In this document: piece after piece, positions 41,615 through 49,308 of the stretch
How positions within the stretch are numbered: the stretch's first letter is position 1
Layout of the letters: each line of letters starts with the position of its first letter
DNA from: CAWAPD01 sp963783865
GTDB lineage: Bacteria > Actinomycetota > Thermoleophilia > UBA2241
Assembly: GCA_963783865.1 (NCBI GenBank)
Contig: CAWAPD010000001.1
Location: forward strand, 558,001 to 622,000
Direction of reading: 5' to 3'
DNA: 64,000 nt
Notes under the pieces: generated by a model
Told to the model about the DNA's origin: nothing
Database searches by the model: none
The model's input: only the letters and a program-made list of their open reading frames with translations
Made by a program: the position numbers and the translations under genes

Positions 41615-43237
41615 CTACGCCGCCTCGGTGGCTGGCTCGCAGGTGCCGAGCGCTTCGTCGCAGGGCTCCTCGCGATTCTCGTGGACGGCCGAGCTCAGGC
41701 GGAACCCGCCCGGCGTCCAGGTCGTGACCAGGGCGGAGATGAACGAGATCGCCACGACCCCGGCAGCGACGCGCAGACCGATCGTGAAGCCGGTCGTCAT
41801 CGCGTGGGCCATCACCGAGGGAGGCACACTCGCGGCCGCGGCCTGGGTGGCGCCGCCGGCCGCCGCGGTCCCCGCCGCCAGCTGATCGGTCACGCTGTGG
41901 GCGACCGACGTCCAGGCGATGGTGCCGATCGCCGCCAGGCCGATCGCGCCGCCGATCTGCTGCCCGATGTTGAGCATGCTCGAGGCCGTACCGCTCTCCT
42001 CGGGCGCGACGTGCGACACGACCATCAGGGTCAGCGGCACGAACATCATCCCCAAGCCGGCGCTCACGAGAATCATGGGCGGCAGCACATGGGTCCAGTA
42101 GGCGCTCACCTCAGTGAGCCGGGAGAGCCAGAGGAACCCCACGCCGGCGAGCACAGGGCCCGCCAGCAGCGGCGGCCGCACGCCGATACGCGTCACCAGC
42201 ACGCGCGCCACGATCATGCTGACGACAATGATCGTGACAGGGAACGGCAGCCATGCGATACCCGCCTTGATCGGGCTGAAGCCCCACACCGTCTGGATGT
42301 ACAGCGTCAGGAAGAAGAAGACCGAGAACAATGCCGTGGCCAGGAACAGCATCGTGACGTAGGCCCCGGTACGGCGGCGCGACCCCAGCAGGCGGAGCGG
42401 AAGCTCCGGGTGACGGGTGCGCATCTCGATCAGCACGAAGGCGATCAGGAACAGCGCCGACGCCGCCAGGCACCCGATCGTCAGCGGTTCGCCCCAGTGC
42501 GAGACGCCGTCGCTGCCGGCGGCGGCGTGCGTCAACCCGTAGACGAGCAGCGCGAGGCCGGCGGTGCTGGTGATCACGCCTGGGATGTCGAGGCGGCTGC
42601 GAGCGGCGCGGGCCGAGGTCGCGAGCGCGAACGGAGCCAGCGACACGACGGCGATGCCGATCGGGACGTTGACGAAGAACACCCAGCGCCACGACACATA
42701 GGAGGTGAGGATCCCGCCGAGCAGCAGGCCGATGGCGCCGCCGGCGCCGCTCATGCCCGCGTAGACGCCGAGGGCGCGGTTGCGCTCGGGGCCCATCGGG
42801 AAAGTCGTGGCGATCAGCGCCAGCGCCGTCGGCGCGGCCAGCGCCCCGCCGGCGCCCTGGATCGAACGCGCGGCGAGCAGCCACCACTCGGTGGTCGCGA
42901 AACCGCCGAGCAGCGAGCCGATCGAGAAGACCGACACCCCGATGATGAAGATACGGCGGCGGCCGTACATGTCGCCGAGGCGGCCACCCAGCAGCAGCAG
43001 GCTGCCGAAGGCCAGTGAGTAGGCGGTCACGATCCATTCGAGGCTGGTGCCAGTGAAGCCGAGCGCCCGCTGGATGTGCGGCAGCGCCACGTTCACGATG
43101 GTCGCGTCGAGGATGATCATCAGCTGGGCCGTCGCGATCACGACGAGCGCGAGACCGAGGTGGCGGGGCACGTGCGTCGCCGGCTGCGCCGATGGCTCAG
43201 GCGACGGGACCGGAACGGCCCGTGTCTGTGTTGCCAT
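41615..43237 (-). CDS. DHA2-family MFS drug exporter
   Basis: 540 residues with 14 TM helices. IILDATIVNVALPHIQRALGF begins TM1, GGRLGDMYGRRRIFIIGVS is motif A, and GLLLGGILTSYVSWRWVFFVNVPIGI is the antiporter motif C region typical of EmrB/QacA-type proton-driven multidrug exporters. The C-terminus has a hydrophilic tail with two Cys (EEPCDEALGTCEP). It is upstream of the MarR operon on the same strand, with a terminator between, and has an inverted repeat in its 5' leader. MarR control is possible but not shown. Confidence 0.92.
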   Translation of the reverse strand: MATQTRAVPVPSPEPSAQPATHVPRHLGLALVVIATAQLMIILDATIVNVALPHIQRALGFTGTSLEWIVTAYSLAFGSLLLLGGRLGDMYGRRRIFIIGVSVFSIGSLLGGFATTEWWLLAARSIQGAGGALAAPTALALIATTFPMGPERNRALGVYAGMSGAGGAIGLLLGGILTSYVSWRWVFFVNVPIGIAVVSLAPFALATSARAARSRLDIPGVITSTAGLALLVYGLTHAAAGSDGVSHWGEPLTIGCLAASALFLIAFVLIEMRTRHPELPLRLLGSRRRTGAYVTMLFLATALFSVFFFLTLYIQTVWGFSPIKAGIAWLPFPVTIIVVSMIVARVLVTRIGVRPPLLAGPVLAGVGFLWLSRLTEVSAYWTHVLPPMILVSAGLGMMFVPLTLMVVSHVAPEESGTASSMLNIGQQIGGAIGLAAIGTIAWTSVAHSVTDQLAAGTAAAGGATQAAAASVPPSVMAHAMTTGFTIGLRVAAGVVAISFISALVTTWTPGGFRLSSAVHENREEPCDEALGTCEPATEAA

Positions 43238-43300
43238 GGGGGACTCCTCCGCATCTGAGGCGGGCGACGGCGGCGGCTTCGCCCCCGTCGCCTGCCTTAC

Positions 43301-43326
43301 AGGACAAAAACTATCCCGTTTGTCCT
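43301..43326. promoter_or_regulatory. AGGACAAA inverted repeat upstream of the MFS gene
   Basis: AGGACAAA (43301-43308), 10-base spacer, TTTGTCCT (43319-43326), 64 bases or more before the MFS start. Its sequence differs from the MarR palindrome, so another regulator would be needed. Between it and the start lies a GC-rich leader hairpin (GGCGACGG/CCGTCGCC). Confidence 0.5.
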
Positions 43327-43507
43327 ACCGCCGCCCGTCGCTGGTCAAACACGTCGCCTGATCCGCCGGCTTGCGCAGACTGCACTTTCCACTTACGCCG
43401 GCTTGCGGTCGCCTTTCAGGTTCAAGCGGTGACGACTTACGCAGGAAGGCGTAGGGTGATTCCAGTGGCATTGCATACTTGTTGTTCGGCTGACCTCGGG
43501 AGGAGCG

Positions 43508-43780
43508 ATGGCCAACGACGAGGATCCGCGCACCAACGCCAGCGTCGTCCCGCACGCAGACGACGGCTATAGCGACGGTACGCTGGGGATGCCCATCAGC
43601 GGCTATCACGGCCTCGGGCTCTCGGCCAAGCAGCTGCCTCGAAAGGCCGACCCGGTCCAGCGCCAAGGCCTCTGGGTCGGTATCCCGTGGAAGATCATCC
43701 TGCTCGCCTGCGCCGGGGTCACCGCGGCGCTCCTGGTCTTCGGGCTGCTCTTCACCATCGTTTCCCATCTGGTGACATGA
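43508..43780 (+). CDS. Small tail-anchored membrane protein, unknown
   Basis: 90 residues with GGGAGGA before the ATG. A hydrophilic Asp/Pro-rich head (residues 1-55) and one TM helix (about 60-82: IILLACAGVTAALLVFGLLF) near the C-terminus leave only a few residues beyond the membrane. No family is recognised. It ends 22 bases before the complete attC site, the position of a cassette gene relative to its attC, but no attC-like R box was found upstream of it. Confidence 0.65.
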   Translation: MANDEDPRTNASVVPHADDGYSDGTLGMPISGYHGLGLSAKQLPRKADPVQRQGLWVGIPWKIILLACAGVTAALLVFGLLFTIVSHLVT

Positions 43781-43802
43781 GCCGCGCGGATCCGCGGCGG
43801 CA

Positions 43803-43889
43803 GCCTAACAAGCACATCGAGCAGGCTCGCAGTAGGGTTGCGCCACCAACGAGCGGCGGCCCGAGCTGCTCATGTGCGACACGTTAGGC
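43803..43889 (+). mobile_element. Integron attC recombination site (complete)
   Basis: Reads R'' GCCTAAC (43803-43809), AA, GCACAT, C, GAGCAG, G, CTCG, a 32-base terminal loop, CGAG, CTGCTC, ATGTGC, GACAC, R' GTTAGGC (43883-43889). Both R boxes fit RYYYAAC/GTTRRRY and pair exactly; the L arms pair with two extrahelical bases (C and G) in the left half only, the structural signature of attC. It precedes the GFA gene by 20 bases in cassette orientation. Confidence 0.8.
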
Positions 43890-43908
43890 GTCACAGAGGA
43901 GGCTCAGC

Positions 43909-44301
43909 ATGGACCGATTCACGGGCGGTTGCCTATGCGGTAACGTCCGAATCGTGGCGTCGGGACTACCCTACCGGGTCGGCATTTGTCACTGTCTCGA
44001 CTGCCGCAAGCATCATGGGGCCCTCTTTGGCGCTTCCGCGATGTTTCCTCAGGATGCGGTGACGATCGATGGCGAAACACGCGACTACGCGGGGCGGTTC
44101 TTCTGTCCCCGCTGCGGCTCGTCCGTCTTCGCACGCACCGCAGACGAAATCGAAGTGCACCTAGGGTCCCTGGATGCTCCTGACCAACTGACGCCAACCT
44201 ACGAAAGCTGGATCGTCCGTCGCGAGTCCTGGTTGCCGCCGTTTCCGCTCACGAGACGATACGAGCACGATCGCGACGCCACAGGTCGCTTTGAGGAGTA
44301 G
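43909..44301 (+). CDS. GFA (glutathione-dependent formaldehyde-activating-like) family protein
   Basis: 130 residues with GAGGAGG before the ATG. Zinc-binding cysteines are arranged as GGCLCGNVR, ICHCLDCRKHHGALF and FFCPRCGSSVF, the full GFA/CENP-V set. Family members include S-hydroxymethyl-glutathione synthase-like proteins, but most are of undefined activity. It is the first gene after the attC site and has lower GC than the chromosomal genes nearby, in line with a gene cassette. Confidence 0.88.
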   Translation: MDRFTGGCLCGNVRIVASGLPYRVGICHCLDCRKHHGALFGASAMFPQDAVTIDGETRDYAGRFFCPRCGSSVFARTADEIEVHLGSLDAPDQLTPTYESWIVRRESWLPPFPLTRRYEHDRDATGRFEE

Positions 44302-44349
44302 GTGGCGCGAACGTTGCCTCGCGCAGGCCCACGCACTTCAGGAGAACTC

Positions 44350-44724
44350 ATGTTCGACCACGTCAAATTCGGAGTCAGCGACTATGCAGCGAGCAAGGCG
44401 TTCTTCCTCAAGGCACTCGAGCCGCTCGGCGTAGCTGTTGTCTCGGAGGGGCCGCCGACATACGGTGTCGAGCTCAGCGCAAAGGGCAAGGCTTCATTGT
44501 GCCTGTACCAAACCGAGGAGAAGCCGGCGCGTCTTCACTTGGCGTTCACGGCCGAGAATCGCCAGCAAGTCGAAGCTTTCTATCGCGCGGCTCTGGAGGC
44601 GGGCGGCAAAGACAACGGTTCGCCTGGTCTGCGCCCGCACTACGACGCGAACTACTACGCGGCTTTCGTCATTGGTCCGGATGGGCACAACATCGAAGTG
44701 GTTTGCCACGAACCCGAGGCCTGA
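44350..44724 (+). CDS. VOC family protein (cassette-type)
   Basis: 124 residues: MFDHVKFGVSDYAASKAFFLKALEPLG, then LHLAFTAENRQQVEAFYRAALEAGGKDNG, NYYAAFVIGPDGHNIEVVCHEP. This short VOC type with the HYDANYYAAF motif is a frequent cargo of environmental integron cassettes. It has 48 bases to the preceding gene with no attC between, so the GFA and VOC genes may now share a unit. Expected binding of a small toxic molecule (glyoxalase or fosfomycin-like), unproven. Confidence 0.88.
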   Translation: MFDHVKFGVSDYAASKAFFLKALEPLGVAVVSEGPPTYGVELSAKGKASLCLYQTEEKPARLHLAFTAENRQQVEAFYRAALEAGGKDNGSPGLRPHYDANYYAAFVIGPDGHNIEVVCHEPEA

Positions 44725-44793
44725 CCCTTCCAACGGAAGGACGTCCCCAGGGCGACCCAACAAGCAGCGGCGACGATGCGCAAGGATGCTCGC

Positions 44794-45291
44794 ATGAAGA
44801 TCTTCACTCCGAGGGTGAGCCTCCGCGAGATCACGTCGGCGAATCGGACGGCAGTCGAAGCACTGGCGGTCACCGCGGTGCAGGCCGACTACGTCACGGG
44901 CGTCGCGGAGTCACTGATCGAGGCGGCAGAGACTCCCGACGCACGCCCCTGGTACCGCGCCGCATACCTCGACGACAAGCCGGTCGGCTTCGTCATGATC
45001 AGCGACGGCATCACGGTGGTGAACTCCGACTACCTCGGCCCATACTTCCTTTGGCGCTTGCTGATCGACCAGCGCTACCAAGGGCGAGGCTGTGGGAGCG
45101 CGGCACTCGGTCTGGTGGTCGAGCACGTGCGCGCGCGGCCCAACGCGCGAGTGCTGATCACTTCGGTCGGGCAAGGCCCCGCTTCGCCCATCGACTTCTA
45201 CTTGCGACGGGGCTTCGGGACAACCGGCGAAGTGCACCAGGGCGAGCTGGTGCTCGAGCTCGACCTGCTGACATCGCCATCCCTCGGCTGA
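44794..45291 (+). CDS. GNAT N-acetyltransferase (cassette region)
   Basis: 165 residues; I use the ATG at 44794 with AAGGA seven bases upstream (ATG at 44776 lacks one). YLGPYFLWRLLIDQRYQGRGCGSAALGLVVEHV gives the acetyl-CoA loop (Q-x-x-G-x-G), and ASPIDFYLRRGFGTTGEV the closing block. SpeG/diamine-type acetyltransferases show a similar FLWRL motif. AAC(6')-like drug modification is an alternative for a cassette gene. A RYYYAAC-like sequence (ACCCAAC) lies upstream at 44755. Confidence 0.85.
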   Translation: MKIFTPRVSLREITSANRTAVEALAVTAVQADYVTGVAESLIEAAETPDARPWYRAAYLDDKPVGFVMISDGITVVNSDYLGPYFLWRLLIDQRYQGRGCGSAALGLVVEHVRARPNARVLITSVGQGPASPIDFYLRRGFGTTGEVHQGELVLELDLLTSPSLG

Positions 45292-45404
45292 TCGTCATTC
45301 GGATGCCTCGGCTCGAGCTATCGGTGTTGCAGGCCGGCCCGGGGCCATGATTCGGGCCGAAGGGTCGCCGGCCGGGGCATTCCTCCGCCCTTGAGTCGGC
45401 CGGT

Positions 45405-45869
45405 CTAGTACTCGCCTTTGATCACGAAATACGAGCCCCGGATCGTTCCGGCGAGCTTGGACTTCTGCCGGGCGAACTTGAACTTGCCGTCGAGCTCCTT
45501 GGGCACTTCCATCCCTTCCGACAGCTTGAAACCGACAGCTCGCTTCTTGGGATCATCGATCGCGTACATGACGTTGACCCCGAGGCCATCCTCATAGAAC
45601 ACGTAGGCCATGCGGACGCCCTCCACTTGGAAGGCTGACGTTTGTAGGGGCTTGGCGGCGAACTCGATGTCACGCTCCTCTTTGAGGATCCGGTTCACGT
45701 AGTCCAGCGTGTCTTGGCTCTCGCTCGCCGGTACGACCGTGAACGCATGCTTGTACTTGTTCATGAAGTACCGTGCCTCGTTGGCGCGCAGGCCGGCAAG
45801 CGCCTCCGCCACAGGCGAAGACTCCAGGCCTGCTGCGGACACGTTCTCGAAATCGACCACCTTGGACAC
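45405..45869 (-). CDS. Unknown 154-residue protein on the opposite strand
   Basis: Not recognised. GTG at 45869 has AAGGAGG about eight bases upstream, so the longer frame to 46025 is not needed. The sequence starts SKVVDFENVSAAGLES and later reads VRMAYVFYEDGLGVNVMYAIDD, KFKFARQKSKLAGTIRGSYF: alternating strands with a lysine-rich end and no TM or signal segment. It faces the GNAT gene tail to tail. Lower GC and its placement among cassette genes suggest an acquired gene, although reverse-oriented cassettes are unusual. Confidence 0.65.
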   Translation of the reverse strand: MSKVVDFENVSAAGLESSPVAEALAGLRANEARYFMNKYKHAFTVVPASESQDTLDYVNRILKEERDIEFAAKPLQTSAFQVEGVRMAYVFYEDGLGVNVMYAIDDPKKRAVGFKLSEGMEVPKELDGKFKFARQKSKLAGTIRGSYFVIKGEY

Positions 45870-45973
45870 CCCTGTCCCTCCTTGGTTTCTGGGATGGATG
45901 CGTGTTGATGGTCTACTTGCCCATTCGAGGATGTCAGGGCACGTCGACGGCTCGTCGAACAAGAGCTGCGAGC

Positions 45974-45995
45974 AGACATGCGCCCCACGTTGGGT
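45974..45995 (+). repeat. attC right-half-like sequence (degenerate)
   Basis: Ends in GTTGGGT (45989-45995), which fits GTTRRRY. The 19 bases ending there match the right half of the complete attC at 14 of 19 positions (CATG-x-GC...CACGTT-x-GG). No paired left half was found, so it may be a remnant or chance. Confidence 0.35.
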
Positions 45996-46180
45996 AGTCT
46001 CTGGCAGAAGGCGTGAGGGCGGCATGCTGCAGCGCGCGTCGACGCGCTCGACCTCGAACGGGGTGTCGCCGCCCCTTGACGGCGCGCTCGCCTACGTGTG
46101 AAGTCGTGTCGATCGGACCGTCGTTGGCTCGTGCCGGCCGGAGTTGCTGCCCGTTGCAGGGCAAGGAAGAGCTGGGTTAG

Positions 46181-46717
46181 ATGCGACTCGAGACAGACAG
46201 ACTGTTGCTGCGGCCGCTTCGCTCCGAAGATGTGGAGCCTGAGGTCTCCCTGTGGTCTGATGCTCAGGTCATGCGCTTCATGGGTGGTCCGAGGGACGAT
46301 GAACAGGTGCGCGCGATCCTTGTCGAGGAGCTCACGGAGCCGCCGCCCGGTCCTCTCGGCCAGTGGCCCGTGGTGCAGAAGACCACCGGTGAGTTCGTCG
46401 GCGACTGTGGCTTGATCGCCAAGGAGATCGAGGGCCGCGACGAGGTCGAGCTCGTCTACGTCCTGGCCTCCAGCGAGTGGGGGAAGGGCTACGCCACGGA
46501 GATCGGCGCCGCCCTGCTTCGCTTCGCCATCGACGAGCTGCACCAGACGCGCGTCGTCGCCCTGATCGATGTGGAGAACCTCGCCTCGAAGCGCGTCGCG
46601 GAGAAGCTCGGCATGCGCCGACAAGGAGTGGTGAAGCGCCCCGCGCACCGGGGAGGGCTGCCGGTCGCGGGGAGCGTGGAGCGCGAGCTGTGGGTCGCCG
46701 AGGTGCCCCGGGCCTGA
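46181..46717 (+). CDS. RimJ/RimL-type GNAT acetyltransferase
   Basis: 178 residues. MRLETDRLLLRPLRSEDVEP at the start and ELVYVLASSEWGKGYATEIGAALLRFA, then DVENLASKRVAEKLGMRR, are the RimJ/RimL/RimI-like core. It could acetylate a ribosomal protein N-terminus or a drug. Its ATG lies inside GTTAGATG, an R'-like box (46176-46182), and its stop lies inside the attC left-half copy at 46712, the layout of a cassette gene bounded by recombination boxes. Confidence 0.9.
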   Translation: MRLETDRLLLRPLRSEDVEPEVSLWSDAQVMRFMGGPRDDEQVRAILVEELTEPPPGPLGQWPVVQKTTGEFVGDCGLIAKEIEGRDEVELVYVLASSEWGKGYATEIGAALLRFAIDELHQTRVVALIDVENLASKRVAEKLGMRRQGVVKRPAHRGGLPVAGSVERELWVAEVPRA

Positions 46718-46739
46718 CAAGCGCATCGAGCAGGCTCGC
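46712..46739 (+). mobile_element. attC left half (truncated site)
   Basis: GCCTGACAAGCGCATCGAGC and the eight bases after it match the left half of the attC at 43803 at 26 of 28 positions, including both extrahelical bases. The right half is absent; the enolase-type gene begins six bases later. I read it as a truncated attC. Confidence 0.65.
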
Positions 46740-46744
46740 GACCT

Positions 46745-47908
46745 ATGCACTACGGACCGAGAGGGGTGGAAGCGGTGGCGAGGATCGCGTCGATCGACGT
46801 TCGCGCGCTGGCGCCCGAGGTGGAACGGTTCCGCTACACCTCATTCCAGGACGAGGTCTACACCACCACGACGCTCGTACAGATCACGGACGATAGCGGC
46901 GCCGTCGGGCTTGGTGCGTACGACTCGGATTCCTACGGAGATTGGGACCGCAGCCCGCTCGAGACGCTGCGCACGATCGTCCCACGGCTGGTCGGGGCGG
47001 ACCCCGACGACCACGACGCGATCTCCTCGCTGCTCAGCGAGGACGGAACGTCGCCGTTCGCACCCGCGGTACGGTCCACGATCGACATGGCCTGCTGGGA
47101 CCTCGCCGCCCGACGCGCTGGGCAACCGCTCCACACCTGGCTCGGTGGCGACGGCGTGACGACATCCCTGCCCGCCTACGCGTCGCTCCCGGCCTTCGAC
47201 GATACCGAGGCATGCCTGGACGCGATCGAGGGCTACGTCGCCCAGGGGTTCACCGCGATCAAGGTGCACGCGTGGGGCGTGCCTTCACGCGACGCGAACC
47301 TGCTGCGCGCAGTGCGAGGCCGATGTGGATCGCTGGTCGTGATGGTCGACGCGGAAGGGCGCTACGACGCCGAAGGTGCCGCGCTCGTCGCTCGTACCTG
47401 TGCCGATGTGGGTGCCCGATGGTTCGAAGCGCCCCTGCCCGACTTCGACCTGGACGGCTACCGGCGCCTGCGGGCGAAGGTACCGGATGTGCCGATCCTC
47501 CCCGCGGGTGATGCGATCTGGGATCCGCGCCTGCTGGCCGACGCGTTGCGTGATCCTCCCTGGGACGCCGTTCGCTTCGACGTGTCGTTCGTGGGCGGGT
47601 TCACGCCCACCCGCGAGCTGATGTCGGTGGCCGAGCGCGCGGGCATGTGCGTCGAGTTGATCAGCTACGGCCACACGGTGATCCAGGCCGCGAACCTGCA
47701 TGCCGCGCTGGCGTTCGGGCGGACATCGTTCTTCGAGCAGGCCGTGCCGCCCGAGCCGTTCGAGCATGGCGTCCTCGAACCGATCCGCACAGGACTTGAC
47801 GGGCTCGCGGGCGTATCCGCGCGACCGGGGCTCGGCATCGATCTGGACCCGGCGGCGATCGAGGACGCCACGCTGGGCATCGCTCGAGCAGGTGAAGAAG
47901 TGGCGTGA
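46745..47908 (+). CDS. Enolase-superfamily (mandelate racemase/muconate lactonizing-like) enzyme
   Basis: About 387 residues; ATG at 46745, or a GTG about 30 bases later with GAGG upstream. An N-terminal capping domain (YDSDSYGDWDRSPLETL) is followed by a beta/alpha barrel with FTAIKVHAWG (catalytic Lys strand), MVDAEGRYDAEGA (first Asp ligand), RWFEAPLPDFD (Glu ligand) and PAGDAIWDPR (third acidic ligand). These ligands identify a divalent-metal dehydratase, racemase or cycloisomerase. The substrate is unknown. It starts right after the truncated attC, so it is the first gene outside the cassette-like segment or the last inside it. Confidence 0.88.
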   Translation: MHYGPRGVEAVARIASIDVRALAPEVERFRYTSFQDEVYTTTTLVQITDDSGAVGLGAYDSDSYGDWDRSPLETLRTIVPRLVGADPDDHDAISSLLSEDGTSPFAPAVRSTIDMACWDLAARRAGQPLHTWLGGDGVTTSLPAYASLPAFDDTEACLDAIEGYVAQGFTAIKVHAWGVPSRDANLLRAVRGRCGSLVVMVDAEGRYDAEGAALVARTCADVGARWFEAPLPDFDLDGYRRLRAKVPDVPILPAGDAIWDPRLLADALRDPPWDAVRFDVSFVGGFTPTRELMSVAERAGMCVELISYGHTVIQAANLHAALAFGRTSFFEQAVPPEPFEHGVLEPIRTGLDGLAGVSARPGLGIDLDPAAIEDATLGIARAGEEVA

Positions 47909-48017
47909 GCGCTCGCAGCTCTCAAACGCCGGGGCAGAAGCGAGGGCGCCTGCGAGCGCCGTCTCGGTGCCGACACGCTTCCGTAGCCGCGCCGTGTTCG
48001 TCGACAAGGGGGGCCGC

Positions 48018-48263
48018 ATGATGGCGGGTTTCGTGGATGTCGTACTCGTGGATCCAGGGGCCGACAAGATCGCGGTGATCAAGGCGCTCCGGGACGTGAC
48101 CTGCGACGAGCGGGTCATCCGCGCGGTCGACCTGAGGACGGCGAAGCGCTTCACCGATACCGCTCCCTGCGTGGTGATCCCCAACGTGCCGGCCGACGTG
48201 GGAGAGCGGGTACAACTGAGGCTCGGAGCGGCGGGAGCGACCGTCGACCTGAAGCCCGCGTGA
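48018..48263 (+). CDS. Stand-alone bL12 C-terminal-domain-like protein
   Basis: 81 residues, ATG at 48018. VDVVLVDPGADKIAVIKALRDVT, AVDLRTAKRF and VQLRLGAAGATVDLKPA align along the whole ribosomal bL12 C-terminal domain, including the Lys/Ile-rich first helix and the closing GATVDLK (KVELK in bL12). The N-terminal dimer domain and hinge are absent, so it is not a ribosomal-stalk subunit. Similar short genes occur in actinobacteria as single-domain proteins of unknown role. It lies alone between the enolase-type gene and DUF1801. Confidence 0.75.
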   Translation: MMAGFVDVVLVDPGADKIAVIKALRDVTCDERVIRAVDLRTAKRFTDTAPCVVIPNVPADVGERVQLRLGAAGATVDLKPA

Positions 48264-48362
48264 GGCAGACGGAGGACGGGAACCCGTTGAACGAGGTCCG
48301 CGTCTCGCACGACTCGCTGCTCCGGAAGAAGTCCACGTGAGTCGCGTCTAGGAGGCTGGCGC

Positions 48363-48725
48363 ATGCCCCGCTCCGCCGCATCCACCATCGACGAGTACAT
48401 CGCGGAGTTCCCGCCCGCGACACGGGCCGTCCTCCAGCGGGTGCGTGAGCTGATCCGCGCGTCGGCCCCCGACGCGACCGAGACGATCAGCTACGCCATC
48501 CCCACGTTCGATCTGGACGGCCGCCATCTGGTCCATTTCGCCGGCTACGAGCGGCATGTCGGGTTCTATCCGACGGGCGGCGGCATCGCCGCCTTCGAGG
48601 ACGAGCTGAAGCCGTACAAGCGCGGGCGCGGCTCGGTGCAGTTCCCGCTCGGGCAGCCGCTGCCCGCCGATCTGATCACGCGCATCGTCGCGTTCAGGGT
48701 CGCGGAGGAGCGCGGGCGCCCGTGA
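48363..48725 (+). CDS. DUF1801 (YdhG-like) protein
   Basis: 120 residues. TIDEYIAEFPPATRAVLQRVRELI, ATETISYAIPTFDLDGRHLVHFAGYERHVGFYP and KRGRGSVQFPLGQPLPADLI match the DUF1801/YdhG family completely (small cytoplasmic, related to bacterial frataxin-like iron chaperones). AGGAGG precedes the ATG. An independent gene ahead of a GNAT gene; no regulatory clue. Confidence 0.9.
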   Translation: MPRSAASTIDEYIAEFPPATRAVLQRVRELIRASAPDATETISYAIPTFDLDGRHLVHFAGYERHVGFYPTGGGIAAFEDELKPYKRGRGSVQFPLGQPLPADLITRIVAFRVAEERGRP

Positions 48726-48747
48726 CGGCGGCGGCAGGCCCAGCGCG

Positions 48748-49272
48748 TTGATCGACGAACCGCACGCCGGCGAGATCGTCGCCGTCCAGAGCCCCACGCA
48801 GCTCGCCGCGATCGGCGAGCTCTTCGCCGAGTGGTACGCCTACCTCGAGGCCGAGCACGGCATCGATCTCGCCTACCAGGACGTGAAAGGCGAGCTCGCC
48901 GGCCTGCCCGGCGCCTATGCCGAACCGCGCGGCGGACTCTGGCTGGCGCGTGACGGCGCCTGGCGCCCCGCCGGCTGCGTGGGGATCCGGCCTTTGCCCG
49001 ACGGCTCGTGCGAGCTGAAGAGGATGTACGTGCGGCCGGCGTTCCGCGGGCGCGGGCTGGGGCGAGCGCTCGCCGGGCGAGCGCTCGCCGAGGCCCGCGC
49101 CCGCGGCTACACGCTCATGCGCCTCGACACCGCCGCGTTCCTCGCCGCCGCCAACCGGCTGTACGCTGACCTCGGCTTCCGCGAGACCGGCCCCTACTAC
49201 GACGTCCCGCCCGACATGCTGCGGATCACGATCTTCATGGAGCTCCCGCTCGAGCCGGGCGACGGCCGCTGA
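48748..49272 (+). CDS. GNAT N-acetyltransferase
   Basis: 174 residues from a TTG at 48748 (the family fold starts at IGELFAEWYAYLEAEHGIDL). LKRMYVRPAFRGRGLGRALAGRAL is the acetyl-CoA motif, and LMRLDTAAFLAAANRLYADLGFRETGPYYDVP the closing block, typical of the GNAT group with conserved YY near the end. It is oriented with, and 22 bases after, the DUF1801 gene. Substrate not known. Confidence 0.85.
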   Translation: MIDEPHAGEIVAVQSPTQLAAIGELFAEWYAYLEAEHGIDLAYQDVKGELAGLPGAYAEPRGGLWLARDGAWRPAGCVGIRPLPDGSCELKRMYVRPAFRGRGLGRALAGRALAEARARGYTLMRLDTAAFLAAANRLYADLGFRETGPYYDVPPDMLRITIFMELPLEPGDGR

Positions 49273-49308
49273 GGTTTCGGTCCGCGCGACCGCGGCCAGC
49301 TTTCAGCC

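Noticed and set aside
43240..43300. Leader of the MFS gene as a riboswitch
   Set aside because: A GC-rich hairpin (GGCGACGG/CCGTCGCC) is present but nothing matches a known riboswitch core; too little to support the call.
44755..44761. ACCCAAC plus AAGC before the 44794 GNAT gene as an attC left half
   Set aside because: The R'' pattern fits, but the next 15 bases do not pair with any nearby sequence; it may be chance in GC-rich DNA.
46176..46182. GTTAGAT before the 46181 GNAT gene as a complete attC
   Set aside because: It fits the R' box but no matching R'' or L arms were found within 150 bases upstream, so it is mentioned only as a possible remnant.
48018..48263. Ribosomal protein bL12 (rplL)
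   Set aside because: Only the C-terminal domain is present and the neighbours are unrelated; true rplL lies next to rplJ and carries the N-terminal dimer domain.
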